From contig NC_068350.1 of assembly GCF_014633365.1 (NCBI RefSeq), positions 38,679,119-38,743,118 on the forward strand: a stretch of 64,000 bases of DNA, given 5' to 3'. This DNA comes from Diospyros lotus (taxonomy: Eukaryota; Streptophyta; Magnoliopsida; Ericales; Ebenaceae). The position numbers and the translations under genes are program-made. Below are positions 57,813-64,000 of this stretch, piece by piece. Positions within the stretch are counted from its first letter, which is position 1. The number at the start of each line of letters is the position of its first letter. Below the pieces are notes generated by a model. The model did not search any database. It was not told where the DNA came from and worked only from the letters and a program-made list of their open reading frames with translations.

Positions 57813-60325
57813 TGTAATACCCCATGTTCGTACGAAGTTGCCACGTAATTTCGATAAGTTTAAGATACCAAAAAATTGGCTTAATAGCAATTATAAGTAC
57901 CGAATCAACTGTAGGGAATGCCTCAGAGTGAAATTGTCTAAAGAAAATAATATGGTCTCGATATGCATTCCGAGTTAGGATTTATGGTATCAAAAGAAAT
58001 CGGATCGGGGACAGTTTTCGGTACAGCTAAAATACAGCTGCCATTTAGGCTGTAAAACCGAATCGTGGTAGGAGACTCCCAAAAAATCAACGGAACCCTA
58101 GGGGGGCTCCGATTTTGCGTAATGAATAACCCTTCAGTGGTTTCAGGATGAAACGACAGCCCGGTGAGGACACCGGGATGGAATTGCCAATATCAAGTAA
58201 TCTTGAATTATTAATTTTGTGTTTTCGATATTTTAATGCCAAATAATTCAGTGTTTGAGGATATTATCGTAATTAGAGAATTATTTTAATAAATGTAGGG
58301 TTAAAATTGGGCATTTAAATATATATTCATTTTTTATATTGTAATTTATATGTAATATATATATATTATATGTGTACACGTATGGTAGAGGCCATGCCTC
58401 TGTAAAACGCAACCCATGCCTTAGATAACTTTAAGTCCATGCCCTGCAACCTTTACCCATGCCCTGTTGCAATCAGCCACGCCCCCTGCAAGATTAAAAT
58501 CACGTCTCTGCATGATTTGAAAGATTTTACACGCAATGAAGATTTTGCACGCAATAGAGAATGGCCGAGGCAGGCGTGAGGGTTGTGGGGTGAGCCTATA
58601 AATAAACTAAGAATGGAGAGATTGAGGGAAGCAAATGAAGCAAGAAGTGGCAGTGAGCCATGAGAGATTCGGCCGAGAGAGAGAGAGTTCGAGCTTGGGT
58701 TGAGGGAAGAGAGAAAAAGATCGAGAGCAGGGAGAGATGGAGCAGTAAGGTACGGCCATGGCAACCGCGAAGCTGCTGTTGCAGCAGCCAGGCGCGGCCA
58801 TGGCCGCCGGCAGCGGGAGCGGCGGAGGTGATCGGAGGCAACAGGGGCGATCGAAGGTGGTCAAGATGGCTGGTTTCAGCCATGGTAGCGCGCAAGCGCT
58901 GGTTCGCGCACACAGAAGCAGAGGAAGGAAAGAAAAAGGAAGAAAAAGAATGAGGAAAGAAGGGGAAGAAGAAAAGAAGAAAAGGAAGAAAGAAAAGAAA
59001 AGAAGAAAAAAAAGAAAGAAAGAAGAAAAGGTTGCACGCAGAGGAGAAAGGAAGGAAGAAGAAGATGAATAGTGGAGGAAGAAAGAAAAAAAAAAGAAAT
59101 TTAGAAAAAATAGAGAAAAATGTCAAAACATTCTCAGAAAAATTCTAGAAAATAGAAAATTATATTTCGGTAATATCCCAGAGATTTTGGGTAAGAAAAT
59201 AGTTCGGGAACGCGTTTCGAGGATACAACACGCATACCGAGGAAGTCGGAGATGCTAAGTCAAGGTAAGTAAAATTTTCTAGAAAATTCCAGAAATTATA
59301 GAATAATTTTTTATGAATTTTCATAGTGAAATATTTGAGAAAATATTTTTATAAATATTTAGTTTGGAATTATTGAGGAAAAATAGGAAGAAATAGAGAG
59401 AAAATTATAGAAAATGCCAGAAATTATGGAAAAATAGGTTTTAATGTTTATTTAAATAATTATGGTGATTAGGATGCTTTGAGGAATAAGTTGAAGTGAC
59501 TTGTCAAATTTTGAGGTTGGCACGCAAATCGAAGTAGCCCGATAAGCTTGAGAATGTAAGTGATACTCCCCAATTAAAGTTAGTTTTATGGAAAATGCTT
59601 GGTTAGTAAGTGGTTTATGTTCCTCGAAAATGTTTTCATCATATTGACATGCCTTGATATGAATCCATCACATAGACTGCATACATGACATGACTATAAA
59701 ATGCATAAATACACGTTGATATCATTGATCACTCGCATTTGAGGCAGTAGGGAGTACGAACTGGCACCGCTGCTTTACCAAGGGTGCACCCATACACCTC
59801 GGCTTCGAAAGAGAGGGCCGCAAAAATGGTAGGTAGCATGAAGGGTGCGGTTGACACCTATGATGAAAGACATTGCATTCATGCACGAAATATGTTTTCT
59901 GTACCCTTACTTAGATGATTCATCATCTAATTTGGGCTTTGCCCCTAGAATATTCAAACGTTCCAAGTGGAGATTGTAGAAGATACGAGGATAAATGAGG
60001 CATGAAATGGCACTTAGCAGAGTGCATGAGAAATGAAATGTATGTAACGTAGCCCCTGTATTTAAGTTCTGCTACTTTAGATTTTGAACGTTTTCAGGAA
60101 TGTTGAAGATGTAAGAATTTATTTATGATTAATGTTAAGATATCAGGTTTCGATCATTGCTTCCGCATTTGATGTGTAAGTGATTCTCTTTCGAGATTAA
60201 TGTATGGGAATTCTGGGACGGATTTGAGGAATGATGTGATTTAGGTTTAGTGCTTGAAAGAAAAAAAAAATATTATCTCGGAATTATCCCAAGATATAAC
60301 GCGCCTGGGAAAGCGGGGCGTTACA
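57813..60325 (+). repeat. 5' LTR of A2
   Basis: TATA box TATAAATAA at 58597; GCAGCC/GGCGGC-rich leader; GA-rich tract at 58915-59090 whose frames (58758-59072 and others) are low-complexity; stem-loop TTAGATGA-TTCA-TCATCTAA at 59911-59930; GCTTCCGCATT near 60161. Confidence 0.9.
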
Positions 60326-61623
60326 GTTGGTATTAGAGCTTAAGTTGATTGGAAGCCTTAAGTGACTCGGATATAGTTGATATCAAAGTAAATCCTATCT
60401 AGAGAATTAGGAAATAACAATTTGGAGACTTAAGGGTATCTAGTATTGATGGAACCAGTTAGTAGGAACCCCAAGTGGAGGCTTAGGAAAAGAGACAAGG
60501 GTTCGTAAGATTAAATCCCTATTTAGGAGATTCAGGGATTATCGGTTGAAGGCTTAGAGGTTACTGGATTTTAGTGTTGAGTAGTGGAAGTGCATGTCTA
60601 GGCAAGTTCTGGCTAAGGAAAGACTTGGTATTTAAATGTGTCCATTTGTGACCCACCTCTCTTTCCTGGGAACTTACCTGGTGTACTATTCACGTACAGA
60701 CACTATTCAGTATACGATTACTATTCTTGGTGAATAGTAAAAGCTTGATGGAAACTAGTTCAATGATCTAGTTATTGAAGTTAGGAACCGATGATATGAT
60801 TCAGGTGTAAGGTTAACTCGGTAACCATAATTATGGATCCAAGAGATGTAGAGACTGTTGATTTGAGGTCATTAGTTGAAATCATTGCGATGAATGATAG
60901 GATAGCTGGTAGTTATCAAAAATGATTAAGTCATGGATGATTAGTCTGATATGACATAGCGTAGCTGTTATGTTTAAGATCGAATGATAAGTATTTCAAG
61001 AACCATTTAGTGTCTTAGAAGTAAGATGTGTAAGATCAAGGATCCAATGGATTGAGTTAAGCAAGAGACCGAAAGTGGTCAAGTGATGACAGGTGAGTTG
61101 TGTCAATTGATGAGGTGGTAGTGGTGTAACTAATGGAACTCACAGAGACGGGACAAGGAACCCTAAGAGTGTGATGACATGTGAGTTGTGTCAATTGTCA
61201 AAGCATGATTGATTGATTCAAAATAAATGACGTCATAGGAAATCAGAATTAAAGAAATGTCGTGATATCGATTGGATGACTTAAGAAAATTGAAAATTGA
61301 GAATGTGGATATGAGAGCCGCGGGCTCATTATGATGATGTGAGTACCGACTTAGATAGGAGCTCGAGTGGAGACTCGTGGCCCAAGGACCGAGTTATGCG
61401 ATTATAATATGAAAGGTATGCATGGTTGACAAGTGTACTTGTCTATAGGTTGATGGGTATGGTAAGTCTAAGGGTTCGGATTTTGATATGTGCATTGATA
61501 TTCACGAGTTTCAAGTGGGATCTTCTTTATTTGATCAATCAGGTGTTGATTCCGATAATGAAATTTTGAGATTTAGGATATGTAGCAAATTTCGAGGACG
61601 AAATTTTTGTAAGGAGGGGAGAA
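60326..61623 (+). other. A2 internal region, non-coding, with a large deletion
   Basis: Collinear with the start and end of the A1 internal region. The deletion junction near 61180-61197 carries a repeated phrase, ATGTGAGTTGTGTCAATTG, also found 88 bp upstream. No frame survives. The terminal TTTCGAGGACGAAATTTTTG block and PPT are kept. Confidence 0.75.
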
Positions 61624-62484
61624 TGTAATACCTCATGTTCGTATGAAGTTGTCACGTAATTTCGATGAGTTTAAGATATCGAAAAATTGGCTTGATAGCA
61701 ATTATAAGTACCGAATCAACTGCAGGGAATGCCTCGGAGTGAAATTGTCTAAAGAAAATAATATAGTCTCGATATGCGTTCCGAGTTAGGATTTATGATA
61801 TCAAAAGAAATCAGATCGGGAACAATTTTTGGTACAGCTAAAATACAGCTGTCATTTAGGCTATAAAACCGAATCGTGGTAGGAGACTCCCGAAAAATTA
61901 ACAGAACCCTAGGGGGGCTTCGGTTTTGCGTAATGAATAACCCTTCAGTGGTTTCGGGATGAAACGACAGCCCGGTGAGGACACCGGGATGGAATTGCCA
62001 ATATCAAGTAATCTTGAATTATTAATTTTGTGTTTTCGGTATTTTAATGCCAAATAATTCAATGTTTGAGGATATTATCGTAATTAGAGAATTATTTTAA
62101 TAAATTTAGGGTTAAATTGGGCATTTAAATATATATTCATTTTTTATAATGTAATTTATATGCAATTTATATATAATATATGTGTACACGCATGGCAGAG
62201 GCCATGCCTCTGTAAAACGCAACCCATGCCTTAGATAACTTTAAGTCCATGCCCTGCAACCTTTACCCATGCCCTGTTACAATCAGCCACGCCCCCTGCA
62301 AGATTAAAATCACGTCTCTGCATGATTTGGAAGATTTTACACGCAAGGAAGATTTTGCACGCAATAGAGAATGGCTGAGACAGGCGTGAGGGTTGTGGGG
62401 TGAGCCTATAAATGGACTAAGAATGGAGAAATTGAGGGAAGCAAATGAAGCAAGAAGTGGCAGTGAGCCATGAGAGATTCAGCC

Positions 62485-62516
<32 letters not shown>

Positions 62517-64000
62517 GTTGAGGGAAAAGAGAAAAAGATCGAGAGCAGGGAGAGATGGAGCAGTAAGGTGTGGCCATGGCAGCCGCGAAGCTGCTGTTGC
62601 AGCAACCAGGAGCGGCCATGGCCGCAGGCAGCGGGAGCGGTGGAGGCGGCCGCGATGGCAGGCGGTGCGGAGGCGATCAGAGGCAGCAGGGGTGATCGGA
62701 GGTGGCCGGGATGGCTGGTTTCAGCCATGGCAGCGCGCAAGCGCTGGTTCGCGCACGCAAAAGCAGGGGGAGGAAAGAAAAAGGAAGAAGAAGAAGGATG
62801 AGGAAGGAAGGGGAAGAAGAAAAGGAAGAAAGAAAAGAAAAGAAAAGAAGAAGAAAAAAAGAAAGAAAGAAGAAGAGGTTGCACACAGAGGAGAAAGGAA
62901 GGAAGAAGAAGATGAATAGTGGAGGAAGAAAGAAAAAAAAATTAGAAAAAATAGAGAAAAATGTCAAAAAATTCTTAGAAAAATCCCAGAAAATAGAAAA
63001 TTATATTTCGGTAATATCTCAGAGATTTTGGGCAAGAAAATAATTCGGGCACGCGTTTCGAGGATACGACACGCATACCGAGGAAGTCAGAGATGTTAAG
63101 TCAAGGTAAGTAAAATTTTCTAGAAAATTTCAGAAATTTTAGAATATTATTTTATGAATTTTCCTAGTGAAATATTTGAGAAAATATTTTTATAAATATT
63201 TAATTTGGAATTATTGAGGAAAAATAGGAAGAAATAGAGAGAAAATTATAGAAAATGCCAGAAATTATGGAAAAATAGGTTTTAATGTTTATTTAAATAA
63301 TTATGGTGATTAGGATGCTTTGAGGAACAAGTTGAAGTGACTTGTCAAATTTTGAGGTTGGCACGCAAATCGAGGTAAGGCACGAATATCGAAGTAGCCC
63401 GATAAGCTTGAGAAGGTAAGTGATACTCCCCAATTGAAGTTAGTTTTATAGAAAATGCTTGGTTAGTAAGTGGTTTATGTTCCTCGAAAATGTTTTCATC
63501 ATATTGACATGCCTTGATATGAATCCATCACGTAGACTGCATACATGACATGACTATGAAATGCATAAATACACGTTGATATCATTGATCACTCGCATTT
63601 GAGGCAGTAGGGAGTACGAACTAGTACCACTACTTTACCAAGGGTGCACCCATACACCTCGGCTTCGAAAGAGAGGGCCGCAAAAATGGTAGGTAGCATG
63701 AAGGGTGCGGTTGACACCTATGATGAAAGACATTGCATTCATGCACGAAATATGTTTTCTGTACCCTTACTTAGATGATTCATCATCTAATTTGGACTTT
63801 GCCCCAAGAATATTCAAACGTTCCAAGTGGAGATTGTAGAAGATACGAGGATAAATAAGGCATGAAATGGCACTTAGCAGAGTGCATGAGAAATGAAATG
63901 TATGTAACGTAGCCCCTGTATTTAAGTTCTACTACTTTAGATTTTGAACTTTTTCAGGAATGTTGAAGATGTAAGAATTTATTTATGATTAATGTTAAGA
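61624..64000 (+). repeat. 3' LTR of A2, cut by the window end
   Basis: 2377 bp present of an expected 2510 or so. TATA box at 62407; (GA)n run near 62486-62511 that is shorter in the 5' LTR; stem-loop at 63771-63790. A GATGGCAGGCGGTGCGGAGG segment near 62653 is an extra relative to the 5' LTR. Confidence 0.9.

Larger units (their letters stand above)
57813..64000 (+). mobile_element. LTR retrotransposon A2 (runs off the window)
   Basis: Family A. 5' LTR 57813-60325 (2513 bp), primer site TGGTATTAGAGC at 60328-60339, internal region 60326-61623, polypurine tract AAGGAGGGGAGAA at 61611-61623, 3' LTR from 61624 to beyond 64000. The internal region is about 1.3 kb; compared with A1 it lacks about 2.3 kb (A1 positions near 40600-42884). 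It inserted into the array spacer (CCCTAGC); the right TSD is outside the window. Confidence 0.9.

Overview
This is a stretch of nuclear DNA from a flowering plant. It contains no intact host gene that I can recognise. The evidence for a plant is a Tat/Ogre-like Ty3-gypsy gag-pol, a Ty1-copia gag, two Cassandra-type TRIMs whose LTRs carry a 5S rRNA-like segment, initiator-Met primer sites, hAT and CACTA debris, and plant-style splice sites. The species cannot be named from sequence alone. Almost every base belongs to a transposable element or a decayed repeat, and many boundaries are fixed by target-site duplications (TSDs).

Layout. (1) 1-8462: a Tat-like gypsy element on the minus strand (start of RT, protease, gag, leader, 5' LTR). 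A solo LTR of family B (2090-7413, TSD GTAGC) splits its gag, and that LTR is itself split by a minus-strand solo LTR of family A (3367-6042, TSD CATGA). (2) 8525-8720: an antisense piece of exon 1 of an unrecognised gene. (3) 8933-12677: solo LTR F (TSD AATAC) containing a foldback element (about 9092-10038) with a striking palindrome. (4) 12683-16879: non-coding sequence with a clear non-autonomous hAT element (13754-14691, 8-bp TSD). (5) About 16880-57812: a tandem array of about 4.2-kb units. Each unit has fragments of one small four-exon gene (E1-E4), preceded by an inverted copy of that gene's own sequence. Unit 1 still has inverted arms of about 1.9 kb; later units share a shortened arm. 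The array is interrupted by solo LTR E (23686-26371), by a gag-only copia element (32550-44492), and by solo LTR G (46787-49691). The copia element itself contains Cassandra-1 (35867-36531) and a composite of LTR element A1 with Cassandra-2 (37130-44407). (6) 57813-64000: a second family A element, A2, with PBS, PPT and both LTRs; the 3' LTR runs off the window.

Most interesting points. First, the tandem hairpin array made from an unrecognised gene, a candidate for double-stranded RNA or small-RNA production. Second, a retrotransposon that begins as family A and ends as Cassandra, yet is flanked by one matching TSD. Third, a stem-loop at the same place in five LTR families whose primary sequence changes while the pairing is kept. 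Fourth, the large excess of solo LTRs (five) over LTR pairs. All alignments were made by eye; no database search was run, so family names are inferences from motifs.
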